Positions 42,121 to 50,539 of a stretch of DNA of 64,000 nucleotides are shown here, piece by piece. Position 1 is the first letter of the stretch, and every line of letters starts with the position of its first letter. Under the pieces are notes generated by a model that had not been told where the DNA came from, ran no database searches, and saw only the letters and a list, made by a program, of their open reading frames with translations. Made by a program: the position numbers and the translations under genes. Source of the DNA: Streptomyces lienomycini (lineage in GTDB: Bacteria; Actinomycetota; Actinomycetes; Streptomycetales; Streptomycetaceae); assembly GCF_027947595.1 (NCBI RefSeq), contig NZ_CP116257.1, positions 4,154,001 through 4,218,000 on the forward strand, written 5' to 3'.

Positions 42121-42351
42121 GGTCACTCCGTAGCAGGCTTGGTGAAGGGGATTGGTCAGGCGTGCACCGGACGGCTTCCTGCCGGAGCTCCTTGTCCAGG
42201 AGCTGTGATCGCTGGGCATCCCGAGCGGCAGTTGTCCGCGCATCGCCCGGTCGAGCGAGCATTCAGGGCCAGCGCCTGAGCGTGGTGCCGAGTGCGGCGA
42301 TCCATAGCAGGAGCAGGGGGAGGCCAGGAGCGGAACGCCTGGCGATGGCCG

Positions 42352-42936
42352 TCACAGGGCATCGCCGCCATTCTTGTTCTGGAGTAGGTCGGCGAACGCC
42401 TCGCAGCCGGTGCGCCACGCGGCATCCAGGTCCGCGCCGGGCGGGAATCGGCCGTCGAGTTCGAGTGTCACCATGCCGTGGGCGAACGCCCAGAACGACC
42501 GCGCGATATCGATGTCGCCATGCACCGCGCGGGCCAGGGGCATCGCCGCGCGGTCTTCGAGCCCTTCGGGGAGCGCGGGGCGGGCGAGCGGCCGTGCGTG
42601 GGTAAGGCGGTAGAGATGCGGACCGGCGAGCGCATGCTGCCAATAGGCGCTCGCGAGCACCAGCAGGGGCGGATCGTCGCCGATCTCGGCCTCAGCGGCC
42701 TCCATGTCCTGCGCCAGGCGAACCATCCCCTGTGCTTGAAGCCCGGCCTCGACAGCGGCCTTGTCGGGAAAGTGCTTGTACAAGGAAGGCGCCCGGATGC
42801 CGACGCGCTCGGCAATGCGTCGCATCGACAACCCCTCCGGCCCTTCAGTGTCGAGCAACTCCCGGGCAGCGGCCATGATCTGCCGCGCACGGTCGGCCAT
42901 GACGGGCTGCCCGGCTTCGCCCATGGGAGTGCTCAT
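42352..42936 (-). CDS. TetR-family repressor
   Basis: A 194-residue regulator. HTH: DRARQIMAAARELLDTEGPE, then LSMRRIAERVGIRAPSLYKH ending in F-P-D-K. The C-terminal domain (VLASAYWQHALAGPHLYRLT, AFAHGMVTLELDGRFPPGAD) matches the TetR_C-type WHG domain. The stop overlaps a GTG that could open a 30-residue peptide ending TTLRRWP at 42263, too short to call. An inverted repeat lies upstream. Confidence 0.88.
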   Translation of the reverse strand: MSTPMGEAGQPVMADRARQIMAAARELLDTEGPEGLSMRRIAERVGIRAPSLYKHFPDKAAVEAGLQAQGMVRLAQDMEAAEAEIGDDPPLLVLASAYWQHALAGPHLYRLTHARPLARPALPEGLEDRAAMPLARAVHGDIDIARSFWAFAHGMVTLELDGRFPPGADLDAAWRTGCEAFADLLQNKNGGDAL

Positions 42937-42968
42937 TGCAGCCCTTTCACTTCGGGAATGATCAACAC

Positions 42969-43019
42969 GGCTAACGCCGTTAGTTACGAGGCGTCAAGTT
43001 ACGGCTACTGGCGTTAGCC
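42969..43019. promoter_or_regulatory. TetR operator half-sites (inverted repeat)
   Basis: GGCTAACGCC (42969-42978) and GGCGTTAGCC (43010-43019) are perfect inverted copies 31 bp apart; the first also forms the short dyad TAACGCCGTTA. It lies just before the tetR start at 42936. Suggests autoregulation, possibly with DNA looping or two bound dimers. Beyond it, 43020-43267 has no supported gene. Confidence 0.68.
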
Positions 43020-43267
43020 GTCAAGGTCGGCAGGGATGAACTCGGGCCCAGCCGCAGTGAATCGCGGTAGAGCGGCACCAAGACGGCGCATCCGTCCGCT
43101 CCCTGGAGCGGTACTCCCGCCCCGGCGTCGACTCGCTTGCCCGGCCTTGGGGCACAGCGGTACAGCGGTACAGCGGTGATCACGGGCTTCCAGCACAGTC
43201 GATCAGCCTGGTGCCGACGTTCGCGGAAGGTCGTTGAGCGGCTGCTGGCGTCGTTTGCGTCAGGTCC

Positions 43268-44011
43268 ATGCCAGTGGAGTTCTTGACCGACGAGCAGGCG
43301 ACTTCGTACGGGCAGTTCAACGAGGAGCCGACCCAGCCAGAGCTGGAGCGGTTCTTCTTCCTCGACGACGAGGACCGCAAGCTGGTCGCGAAGCGACGCG
43401 GTGACCACAACCGGTTCGGGTTCGCCCTCCAAATGTGCACCGTGCGCTACATCGGCTGGTTTCTCCCGGACGACCCGCTGGACGTTCCGTGGGCGGTGGT
43501 GGAGTACCTCGGGGAACAGCTCGGCATCAAGGGCGTCAGCTGCGTGAAGCAGTACACCGAGCGCAAGCCGACGGCGTACGAGCACGCGTGGGAGATCCGG
43601 GACGCGTACTGCACAGGCGGGCGTAGACGCACACCGAGGGGCCGGTGGCGTTGTTCAACCAGGCGGTGGGCTGGCAGCGTCGGCACCGGGTGCTGCTGCC
43701 GGGAGTATCGGTCCCGGCCCGGAAGATGTCGGAGGTCCGGGCGGTCGCGGAGAAGCGGCTGCACGCCACGGTCGCCAGGCCCGCGCACCGGGCGGACGCG
43801 GCGCTGCCTGGGGATCTGGTGGCCACGCCGGCGGTGCCGGAAGGTGCCCGGTTCACGGAGCTGGAGCGGCTGCGCCGCCGCCAACGCGGGCGACGAGCAC
43901 GGCGTTCGCGCGGTCGCTGGCGCGGGTCGCGTCCGCCGGCGCGCTGCGCCCGCTGCACGACCCTGACGCCGCCGGACTTGACGATGATGACGACGACGGT
44001 GCAGCGGAGTG
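43268..44011 (+). pseudogene. Tn3-family transposase N-terminal part, frameshifted and truncated
   Basis: The first frame MPVEFLTDEQATSYGQFNEE, RKLVAKRRGDHNRFGFALQM and IKGVSCVKQYTERKPTAYEH is the DUF4158 N-terminus of Tn3 transposases. After 43615 it breaks and continues in another frame (LFNQAVGWQRRHRVLLPGVS, AEKRLHATVARPAHRADAAL, VPEGARFTELERLRRR). The rest, including the catalytic DDE core, is missing. The C-terminal fragment of this family at 34229 is in the other orientation. Confidence 0.8.
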
Positions 44012-44092
44012 AGCGTCCCGGTCCGCTTCCGCAACCGCAGCCGGTCGCGAACTCTGCTTCGCTTCGGCGGCTGTCGCCGCAGGGGCGATGGC

Positions 44093-44755
44093 CTACTCGT
44101 GGTCTGTGCAGAGGTGGGTAGTCAGGGCCCCACATGCCCACTCCTCCCAGGCGTCGGGGGACCAGCCCCGCTCTCGGACAAAGATCAGGTACAGCTCCGG
44201 ACTGAGCAGCCCGTACAGCAAGTCGGCGGCGCGGGCGGTGTCGACGTCGGGGCGGGCGTCGGGCTTGGAGGTCAGCGCCTTCGCTGCGGCGTGCTGGACG
44301 GTGTAGCGGGGGTCGGGGCCGGCGGGCCACTGCGCGGCGATCTCCGGATCCGTGGCCGCCGCGGCCGCGATCAGCGGCACGATCGGGGCGACCCGGCCGA
44401 GGATGTCGCGTACGCCCCGCACGTGGGCACGCAGTTGCCCGGCCGCGGAGGGCTCGGCGCACGCAGCGTGGAACCAGTCACGGTCCATTGTGGCGACCGG
44501 TTCGGCGTCGCCCGCGATGGATGTGTCGACGACGTCCTTGAACAGCGCGCGCTTGTTTCGGAACACGAAGTACACGGTCTGGACGGCCACGCCTGCGCGA
44601 TCCGCGACCTCCTGAAGGCTTGTTGCACCGTACCCCTGCGCGACGAACAGGTCCCGCGCTGCCGCGACGATGTTCTCGCGGGTGCGCCGCGAGCGCTCGG
44701 CCCGCTTGTCGGGGCGCTTGGTGTTCTGTCCGTCGGATCCCTTGACCGCATCCAT
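44093..44755 (-). CDS. TetR-family repressor
   Basis: A 220-residue regulator. HTH: ENIVAAARDLFVAQGYGATS, then LQEVADRAGVAVQTVYFVFR ending in N-K. The ligand domain contains a hydrophobic helix pair (VPLIAAAAATDPEIAAQW; DLLYGLLSPELYLIFVRERG). It faces the methyltransferase gene at 44819 with a 9-bp palindrome between, so it probably represses that gene and itself. Confidence 0.9.
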   Translation of the reverse strand: MDAVKGSDGQNTKRPDKRAERSRRTRENIVAAARDLFVAQGYGATSLQEVADRAGVAVQTVYFVFRNKRALFKDVVDTSIAGDAEPVATMDRDWFHAACAEPSAAGQLRAHVRGVRDILGRVAPIVPLIAAAAATDPEIAAQWPAGPDPRYTVQHAAAKALTSKPDARPDVDTARAADLLYGLLSPELYLIFVRERGWSPDAWEEWACGALTTHLCTDHE

Positions 44756-44769
44756 GTCGAGAGTCTATC

Positions 44770-44801
44770 TCTAGAGTCAGTCACTAGAGTTGGACTCTAG
44801 A
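44770..44801. promoter_or_regulatory. TetR operator palindrome
   Basis: TCTAGAGTC (44770-44778) and GACTCTAGA (44793-44801) are perfect 9-bp inverted arms, with a further ACTAGAGT inside. The site covers most of the 63-bp space between divergent tetR and methyltransferase starts, so binding would block both promoters. Confidence 0.8.
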
Positions 44802-44818
44802 TTCTTGGAGAGGTAGCG

Positions 44819-45445
44819 ATGAGTAAGACTCGGACGGCTGCGGAGCTCGATCAAGAGGCGTCTGTGCGCGGTGTGTTGGAGGACTTCTACCGAGACGGCA
44901 AGCCGCCGTGGGACAGCGGCATCACGCCACCCGAGCTCGTGGCCCTGATAGAGGCGCCCGACGCGCTGATGCCGGGCCAGGCCCTCGAACTCGGCTGCGG
45001 CACCGGAACCAACGCGGTGTACCTCGCCCGGCACGGCTGGCAGGTGACGGCCGTCGACCTGGTCGACCGCGCGGTCCGGCAGGCGAGGGAGAAGGCCGAC
45101 GCGGCCGGAGCGGACGTCACGGTGCTGTGCGGAGACGCCACCCGACTCGACGAGGTGGGCGTGCCCGGCCCGTACGACCTGTTCTTCGACCTGAGCTGCT
45201 ACTGCGGGATTCCACCGCACCGCCGCGACGTCTACGCCGCCGGCCTCACCGAGCGGGCCGCCCCCGGTGCACGACTGCTGATGTTCGGGTACGGGCCCGG
45301 GGCGTTTGACGACTCATGGTCCGGCGCCACCGCCGACGAACTCAGCGCCAGGTTCTCCGGGTGGCAGCTGACCGACGTGACGCCCGGCACGAACCCCGTC
45401 CCGACGTTCTGGTTCACGCTGCACCGTGCCCCCGCCGCAGCATGA
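44819..45445 (+). CDS. Class I SAM-dependent methyltransferase (TehB/TPMT-like)
   Basis: A 208-residue methyltransferase. Motif I is ALELGCGTGTNAVYLARHGW with the acidic end VTAVDL of strand two; motif post-I CGDATRLDE and motif IV DLFFDLSCYCGI follow. The N-terminal WDSGITPPELVALIE resembles thiopurine/tellurite-type small-molecule methyltransferases. GGAGAGG precedes ATG 44819. Divergent tetR probably controls it; the trigger may be a toxic small compound that the enzyme modifies (inference). Confidence 0.87.
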   Translation: MSKTRTAAELDQEASVRGVLEDFYRDGKPPWDSGITPPELVALIEAPDALMPGQALELGCGTGTNAVYLARHGWQVTAVDLVDRAVRQAREKADAAGADVTVLCGDATRLDEVGVPGPYDLFFDLSCYCGIPPHRRDVYAAGLTERAAPGARLLMFGYGPGAFDDSWSGATADELSARFSGWQLTDVTPGTNPVPTFWFTLHRAPAAA

Positions 45446-45541
45446 ACTCAGCCACACCGGGCATCTTCGGACCACGGACATCGCGCGCGGTCGTTCTCGC
45501 AACGGTTCATCTGTGAGAGCAAAAGCCCTCTCGAAACACGC

Positions 45542-45960
45542 ATGTTCTTCGCCGTGCTCGCCGTGGCCGGCGGATCAAGCGCAACTACATCCGGGAGAAG
45601 ACCCTCGAAGGCCAGGTCATCGCCGCGTCCAAGGGCAACCACGGCGGACGCCCGAAGGTCATCGACGACGACATGCTCACCTTCACCGTCGCACTCAAGG
45701 ACAAGGGTGTCCCCGTCCCCCACATCGCGAAGAAGCTGACCATCAAGGTGGGCAAGAACGCGGGCAAGTCCCCGTCGGTCGCCTCGCTGTACCGGGCGCT
45801 CGCGGAAGCCGAGGAAGCCGCGGCCCACGACGGTCTGTCGCTGCGGCCCAAGCCCGTACGCATCCGGCGGCCCGAGGACCCGCTCGCCCCCGAGGAGATC
45901 AACCTTCGCGAACGGCTCCAGGCCCAGCCCCCACCCCAACGCCGAGCTACGGCCCAAGGT
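45542..45960 (+). pseudogene. Serine recombinase (resolvase) C-terminal part
   Basis: Frames give MFFAVLAVAG (45542), then after a frame change RNYIREKTLEGQVIAASKGN, HGGRPKVIDDDMLTFTVALK, DKGVPVPHIAKKLTIKVGKN and SVASLYRALAEAEEAA. This is the end of the catalytic domain plus the HTH domain of a resolvase/invertase. The catalytic serine region is not upstream on this strand. A matching internal piece lies at 46045-46185 on the other strand. Confidence 0.72.
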
Positions 45961-46044
45961 CAGGGGGACGACGCGAGCGCGGGCGTCGTCCCCCTGGCCC
46001 GGCTCCGACGTCAGCGCTGGGCCAGGACTGGTTCACGGAAGTCT

Positions 46045-46185
46045 CACCTCGGTGAGCAGCTCGAGTTGGATCCGCCGGCTCGGAGCTCGACGGACAGCGG
46101 CATCAGCTCAGCCGCGTTGCGCGCGAGGCGCTTGAGCTCGTGCACGCTGATAATGACAGCCGTCTTGGGGGCGGCTTCGATTGAA
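46045..46185 (-). pseudogene. Serine recombinase catalytic-domain fragment, inverted
   Basis: Minus strand: KTAVIISVHELKRLARNAAE, LMPLSVELRA and, after a frame change, RRIQLELLTEVRL. The motif VHELKRLARNAAELM...LQxxGIQLELLT is the internal region of the same kind of resolvase whose C-terminus is at 45542, directly preceding it in intact proteins. Here the two parts point in opposite directions, so an inversion split the gene. Confidence 0.68.
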
Positions 46186-46307
46186 CTGGTGGACGGACCA
46201 GGGCGAGCGCCTTCTCCCGGTTCGGGCCCGACCTGGGTCCCGTACTTCCCCTGGGCGACCTCAGCTCTTCAAGCACGCGGCCTGGCCGGATGCTTGAGGG
46301 CTGAGGT

Positions 46308-46898
46308 TCAGGTCAGGGGGTCTGGGCCAGCCCCTCGCAGGAAGAGGTCGACGACATCCTGGGCCAGGCGGTCGGCGGACGCCTGAGTGCAGTCGTCCTG
46401 CAAGGGGTGAACAGTGGCGGCGAGCTCCATGAAGGCAGTGGCGAGGAACCCCGGGTCGGCTTGCCGTAGTTCGCCCGTGGCCACCGCCTGGGCCATGAGG
46501 TCGGTGACGGGCTGGATGAGGCCGCGCACGTAGGCGTGGGAGACCTCGGCGCGCTGATCCTCCTCGAGGTGGCGGATGGCGTAGTAGATCTGGTTGCTGA
46601 GCGCTGAGTTGTAGGTGCCCGTGGCGTAGGAGGCGGCGAGGACGAGGAGCTTGTCGCGCAAGGTGCCGGGGGTGGCGAGTGCGCTCTGGAGGAGTGCGGA
46701 GGCTTCCTTGGTGTAGTGGTCGGCCACCTCCATGAACAGGGCGGGTTTTCCGCCGGGGAAGTGGTGGTAGAGGCTGGCCTTCTTCACGTCGACGGCTTTG
46801 GCGATGTCGTCGAGGGAGACGCCGAGGTAGCCGTAGTCGGAGAGTCGGCGGGCGAATTCGTCGCGGGCACGGGTGCGGGTGTCGCTCTGGCGGGGCAT
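46308..46898 (-). CDS. TetR-family repressor
   Basis: A 196-residue regulator. HTH: TRTRARDEFARRLSDYGYLG, then VSLDDIAKAVDVKKASLYHH with F-P-G-G-K. The ligand domain includes LLVLAASYATGTYNSALSNQ and IYYAIRHLEEDQRAEV, the same region found as a fragment at 6361. ATG 46898 is the natural start. It adjoins the remains of an ABC transporter (46917-47286) and a perfect 12-bp palindrome at 47292, so it probably controlled that transporter. Confidence 0.88.
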   Translation of the reverse strand: MPRQSDTRTRARDEFARRLSDYGYLGVSLDDIAKAVDVKKASLYHHFPGGKPALFMEVADHYTKEASALLQSALATPGTLRDKLLVLAASYATGTYNSALSNQIYYAIRHLEEDQRAEVSHAYVRGLIQPVTDLMAQAVATGELRQADPGFLATAFMELAATVHPLQDDCTQASADRLAQDVVDLFLRGAGPDPLT

Positions 46899-46916
46899 GG
46901 TGGTCAGACTCCTGTA

Positions 46917-47286
46917 CGGGTACGACGGGTCAGGGTGAGGTGGGCCGCGGCGGCGCCCGCCACCAGGCGGACGAGAGCGACGAGGGCGCCCGGCAGCAGC
47001 TTCTGCTCGCTCCAGGACGCGGTGAGCAGGCTGCGCATGGCGTTCCAGGGTCACGGGAGACGTCGACTCCGGCGACCTGGGCGGTGCCCCGGGAGGGGCG
47101 GAGCATGGTGGTGAGCATCCGGACAGTGGTGCTCTTGCCTGAGCCGTTGGGGCCGAGCAGGCCATCGAGCAGGCCATAGACCTCTCCGGGGTTCACCTCC
47201 AGGTCGAGCCGGTGCACCGCGGTGTGCTCGGCGAAGTCCCGGCCGAGCCCGTTGGCACGGATGGTTGGGGTGGCGACGTTGCCTGT
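46917..47286 (-). pseudogene. ABC exporter remnant (ATPase start joined to a C-terminal piece)
   Basis: The minus frame begins ATPTIRANGLGRDFAEHTAV, then LDLEVNPGEVYGLLDGLLGP with Walker A GPNGSGKSTTVRML, AQVAGVDVSRDP, and then loses homology. The stretch GLLDGLLGPN contains a small duplication (GGCCTGCTCG twice). A separate frame gives SEQKLLPGALVALVRLVAGA followed by AAAHLTLTRRTRTGV, which looks like the end of a membrane subunit. The signature, Walker B and most of the permease are missing: a large internal deletion. Confidence 0.72.
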
Positions 47287-47291
47287 ACTGA

Positions 47292-47317
47292 AAACCTACC
47301 TATTGATAGGTAGGTTT
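47292..47317. promoter_or_regulatory. Perfect 12-bp-arm palindrome, likely TetR operator
   Basis: AAACCTACCTAT (47292-47303), TG, ATAGGTAGGTTT (47306-47317): perfect arms. It is AT-rich against its surroundings and lies just upstream of the ABC remnant, where a TetR controlling that operon would bind. The TetR at 46308 is the likely owner. A 160-bp gap follows with no supported gene. Confidence 0.85.
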
Positions 47318-47477
47318 GCAAGCGCCCCGAGCTTCCCCGTCCGGAAGAAGGTCAGGGCCTGCACGGAGGCGGAGGGTGTCGGCTCTCCCTTGCCGTCGGC
47401 TTGATCGTCGTGGTGATCAAGTGTTCCGAGTGGGGTCCGGACGGTTTGACGTCCTGACCCCACTCGGGACGGGAGCG

Positions 47478-48224
47478 TCAGCGCTTTATGAGAGCGAAGA
47501 CGCCCCAGCTGAGGTACTCACGCCCGTAACGGGCGTAGTGGGCGGGCTCGGTGGTGAGTTCCGCCCGTACTTCGGGGGCGAGTTCGTCATCGGGGTTCTC
47601 GTCGAGCCAGCGGCGCATGCTGAGCCACTGGGCCGCGGCGTAGCGGTCCCAGCTGTTCTGGTCGGCCGGCATCATTTCCACGACGTCGTACCCGAGATCC
47701 TGGAACTGCTCGATCAGTTCCGGGAGGAGCAGGAAGTCGGCGATGGAGGTGGCGTGGCATGCCTTGGCGGTCTCCTCGTCCGGAGGGGTCTGCCGCCAGA
47801 AGGGTTCGCCGATCAGCATCACTCCTCCCGGGCGGAGGCTGCGCTGGAGCAGCTCGGTCGTTCCGGCGACGCCGTTGCCGATCCAGGTGGCGCCCACGCA
47901 GGCGGCCAGATCGACCGGCTGGTCGGCGACGTGGCCGGCGGCGTCGCCGTGGAGGAACTCGACCCGGTCGGCGACGCCGAGTTCGGCGGCGCGGGCCCGG
48001 GCCTGCTCGGTGAAGAGCGTGCTGATGTCGACCCCGGCGCCCGTGAAGCCCAGGTCGCGGGCCCAGGTGCACAGCATCTCGCCCGAGCCGCTGGCCAGGT
48101 CGAGCACCCGGGTCCCGGCGGGGAGACGGAGGGATTCGCCCAGGGCGGCGAACTTGTCCGCGGTCAGCGGGTTGTGGATACGGTGGCCGCTCTCGCGGAT
48201 GGTGAAGATACGGGGAAGGTCCAT
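47478..48224 (-). CDS. SAM-dependent methyltransferase (SmtA/UbiE-like)
   Basis: A methyltransferase of about 248 residues from ATG 48224 (255 from ATG 48245). Motif I is VLDLASGSGEMLCTWARDLG with GVDIS at strand two; FLHGDAAGHVADQPVDLAAC and the GGVMLIGEPFW motif follow, as in small-molecule or cofactor C/O-methyltransferases. ATG 48224 has AAAGGA at a good distance; ATG 48245 overlaps the rsgA stop as ATGA. Either way it is translationally linked to rsgA. Substrate unknown. Confidence 0.85.
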   Translation of the reverse strand: MDLPRIFTIRESGHRIHNPLTADKFAALGESLRLPAGTRVLDLASGSGEMLCTWARDLGFTGAGVDISTLFTEQARARAAELGVADRVEFLHGDAAGHVADQPVDLAACVGATWIGNGVAGTTELLQRSLRPGGVMLIGEPFWRQTPPDEETAKACHATSIADFLLLPELIEQFQDLGYDVVEMMPADQNSWDRYAAAQWLSMRRWLDENPDDELAPEVRAELTTEPAHYARYGREYLSWGVFALIKR

Positions 48225-48241
48225 GACCGTGTTCCTTTCCG

Positions 48242-49357
48242 TCATGCCTTGAAGTGGGGGGACCGCTTGAGGGCGCGCACCTGGCGCGAGATCTGCTTCA
48301 TCGGCCGTTCCAGCTCGGCGCGCAGCCGCGCGTCAGTGCGGGAGGCCGCGAAGGTGTTCTCGCGCTGCAGCCGGTGGTAGCTGTCGAGGCGCCGCTGGGT
48401 GAGACGGCCGTCTTCGACGGCGGCCAGCACGGCGCAGCCCGGCTCAGTGGTGTGGGCGCAATCTGTGAAGCGGCAGTCGCGGGCCAGCTCGGTGATCTCC
48501 GCGAAGGTGTGCTCCAGGCCGTCGTCGGCGTCGTGCAGGCCGACGCCCCGCAAGCCCGGGGTGTCCAGGAGGACTCCACCGTTCGGCAGCGGCACCAGTT
48601 CGCGCCAGGCGGTGGTGTGCCGGCCCTTGCCGTCGCTGCCGCGTACCGCGCCGGTGGCCAGGAGGTCCTCGCCGAGCAGGCGGTTGCCGAGGGTGGACTT
48701 GCCCGCGCCCGAGGGTCCGAGCAGCACGACCGTGCCCGACAGGACGGCGGTCAGAACGTCCAGGCCCTCGCCGGTGGTGGCGCTGGTGACCAGCACCTCC
48801 ACGCCCGGGGCCGCCTCGGCCACCTCGGACGCGGCCGAGGCGGGGTCGGTGGACCGGTCGGCTTTGGTGAGCACCACCACGGGTGTGGCGCCGCTCTCCC
48901 AAGCCAGGGCGAGCATCCGCTCGATCCGCCCGAGCTTGAGCGGGTCGGCGAGGGAGACGGCCACCGCCACGGTGTCGACGTTCGAGGCCAGTACCTGGGC
49001 GTGGGAGGTGCGCGAGGAACTGGAGCGAACCACGGCACTCCGGCGCTCCAGCACCTCCACCACGGTGGCGGAGGTCGCCGGGCCGGCCGGCCGGACGGCC
49101 ACCCAGTCGCCGGTGCACGGCGTCAGCCGGCCACTGGTGTCTGAGGGTGGGAGGACCATCGCGCGGACGGGGCCGGTCTCGGCGACGACGTCGCACAGAC
49201 CGCGCTCGGCCCGCACGACACGGCCCGGGACCAGGCCCTCGTCCCTCGACGGACCGAAGGACCGCTCACGCTCCGTGTCCCAGCCGTAGTCGACCAAGGT
49301 CGGGACGCGCGAAGGACGGGAAAGAGCAGATGGGTGTGAAGCGTGTGGGTGAAACAA
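48242..49357 (-). CDS. rsgA: RsgA ribosome small subunit-dependent GTPase
   Basis: A circularly permuted GTPase that checks late 30S maturation. After an N-terminal OB-type region (GLVPGRVVRAERGLCDVV, TGDWVAVRP) come G4 VVLTKADRS, G5 TSATTGEGLD, G1 LLGPSGAGKSTLGNRLLG and G3 LLDTPGLRGVGL, then the zinc-binding C-terminal site CRFTDCAHTTEPGCAV. TTG 49357 follows AAGGG at about 9 nt, giving 371 residues; the frame is open to 49480, so the exact start is uncertain. Overlaps the methyltransferase stop/start as ATGA. Confidence 0.9.
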   Translation of the reverse strand: MFHPHASHPSALSRPSRVPTLVDYGWDTERERSFGPSRDEGLVPGRVVRAERGLCDVVAETGPVRAMVLPPSDTSGRLTPCTGDWVAVRPAGPATSATVVEVLERRSAVVRSSSSRTSHAQVLASNVDTVAVAVSLADPLKLGRIERMLALAWESGATPVVVLTKADRSTDPASAASEVAEAAPGVEVLVTSATTGEGLDVLTAVLSGTVVLLGPSGAGKSTLGNRLLGEDLLATGAVRGSDGKGRHTTAWRELVPLPNGGVLLDTPGLRGVGLHDADDGLEHTFAEITELARDCRFTDCAHTTEPGCAVLAAVEDGRLTQRRLDSYHRLQRENTFAASRTDARLRAELERPMKQISRQVRALKRSPHFKA

Positions 49358-49925
49358 TTGAAGAGACCCTTGAGAGGGGGTCTCGCCGGACGTCAGACGT
49401 GCCGGAACCACTCCCACGCAGGGGAGGCTGGCAGAGGAAAGGTCAGGCCGAGACCCGAGAGATGCGAACGAGTCGGGCACCGCACACAGCGGTGGTCACC
49501 ACGACCGTCATCGCGCATCTCCTCCGATCTCCAAGAGTGGCCTGGTCGCCACTTCGGCAGAAACCCTAGCATCTCCTGTGAACCTCTGCGTCGGCCCGGG
49601 CAGCGCGGGACCTGTCTCATAAACAGCGCTCCGGCCATCTCGGACTTTGCGCATGTCGACCCGGGGCAGGCTTCCCCTCCGGAAGGCCGAACCACCCGCA
49701 CCGGTCGCATGCGCACGAGCGACGCCCCTCGACGACTGCGACGATCTCGCGCAGGGACGAGAACCGGGGCAGACGTCGCCGGCTCGGGTTCCACACGACA
49801 TCTTCTCTGTTCACCGCGGCGGCGGGTCCGAAAATCCGTTGACGCCCGCTCATGGGCCGTTGCTACTGTCGGGCGTTCCGTCGGAACTACTCGGGCCTGC
49901 TGTGCCCCGGAAGGGAGTGAGTTTT

Positions 49926-49985
49926 GTGCCCCGGCCCTTGCCGCGCGCGCCTCGCTGCACGGCTCCAGCCGTCCCGTCCTCCTGA
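49926..49985 (+). CDS. Possible 19-codon leader peptide before the RNHCP genes
   Basis: GTG 49926 after GGAAGGGAG encodes MPRPLPRAPRCTAPAVPSS, rich in proline and arginine, in a 790-bp gap (49358-50146) without other genes. A weak hairpin with arms CCCCGTA (50045) and TACGGGG (50072) lies between it and the first RNHCP gene. This could be an attenuator-style leader. The evidence is only a ribosome site and position. Confidence 0.3.
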   Translation: MPRPLPRAPRCTAPAVPSS

Positions 49986-50146
49986 CCCGTCCCACGCGGA
50001 CGGCTACCGGACGCGGCTTTCCGGTGCTCTGACCTGCCCACGCACCCCGTAGTCCCCCGCGCGCTGCGGCATACGGGGCGTCTTTGGCGAGGCCGCTCGG
50101 CCTGCTCTTGCTGTCATGACCGACTTCTCAGCAAGGAGCCCTCCGG

Positions 50147-50527
50147 GTGTCCAGTACCAACAAAACCTTCTCCAACACCCCGAACACCGTTCTGGCCGGC
50201 ACTTTCGCCTGTGTGTGGTGCGGCCTGACGGTATCCGCCGCCGCCGGCGACGGCACACGACGAAATCACTGCCCGTCGTGCCTGCACTCCCAGCACGTTC
50301 TCGACCACGTCGAGGGCGGTCTCAGCGCATGCCAGGGCCGGATGTCGCCGATCTCCGTCGCCGTGCTGCGTACCGGTGACTGGATGGTCATCCATCGTTG
50401 CGTGCACTGCGACGAGCTGACCTCCAGCCCCATTTGCGCCGACGACAACCAGCTCATCCTGATACGCATGGCCGTGCGCCCGCTGGCACAACCACCGTTC
50501 CCGCTCGAAGCATTCGGCGACCTGTAA
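50147..50527 (+). CDS. RNHCP domain protein
   Basis: A 126-residue small zinc-binding protein named for its R-N-H-C-P core (RRNHCPSCLHSQH, about residues 38-50). Other ligands: FACVWCGLTV near the N-terminus and HRCVHCDELTSSPICADD near 83-100. The repeated C-x-x-C pairs fit one or two zinc ribbons. GTG 50147 has AGGAG at 9 nt. RNHCP proteins are common in Streptomyces but of unknown role; an RNA-related function is guessed from the zinc-ribbon form. Followed 12 bp later by a paralogue. Confidence 0.85.
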   Translation: MSSTNKTFSNTPNTVLAGTFACVWCGLTVSAAAGDGTRRNHCPSCLHSQHVLDHVEGGLSACQGRMSPISVAVLRTGDWMVIHRCVHCDELTSSPICADDNQLILIRMAVRPLAQPPFPLEAFGDL

Positions 50528-50539
50528 GGAGAAGACCCC

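Noticed and set aside
42263..42355. A 30-residue peptide gene coupled to the TetR stop
   Set aside because: Too short, no homology I recognise, no independent ribosome site.
49839..49870. TTGACG and TACTGT as a promoter for the RNHCP operon
   Set aside because: The 20-bp spacer is long for a vegetative promoter, and the match is weak; not listed as a feature.
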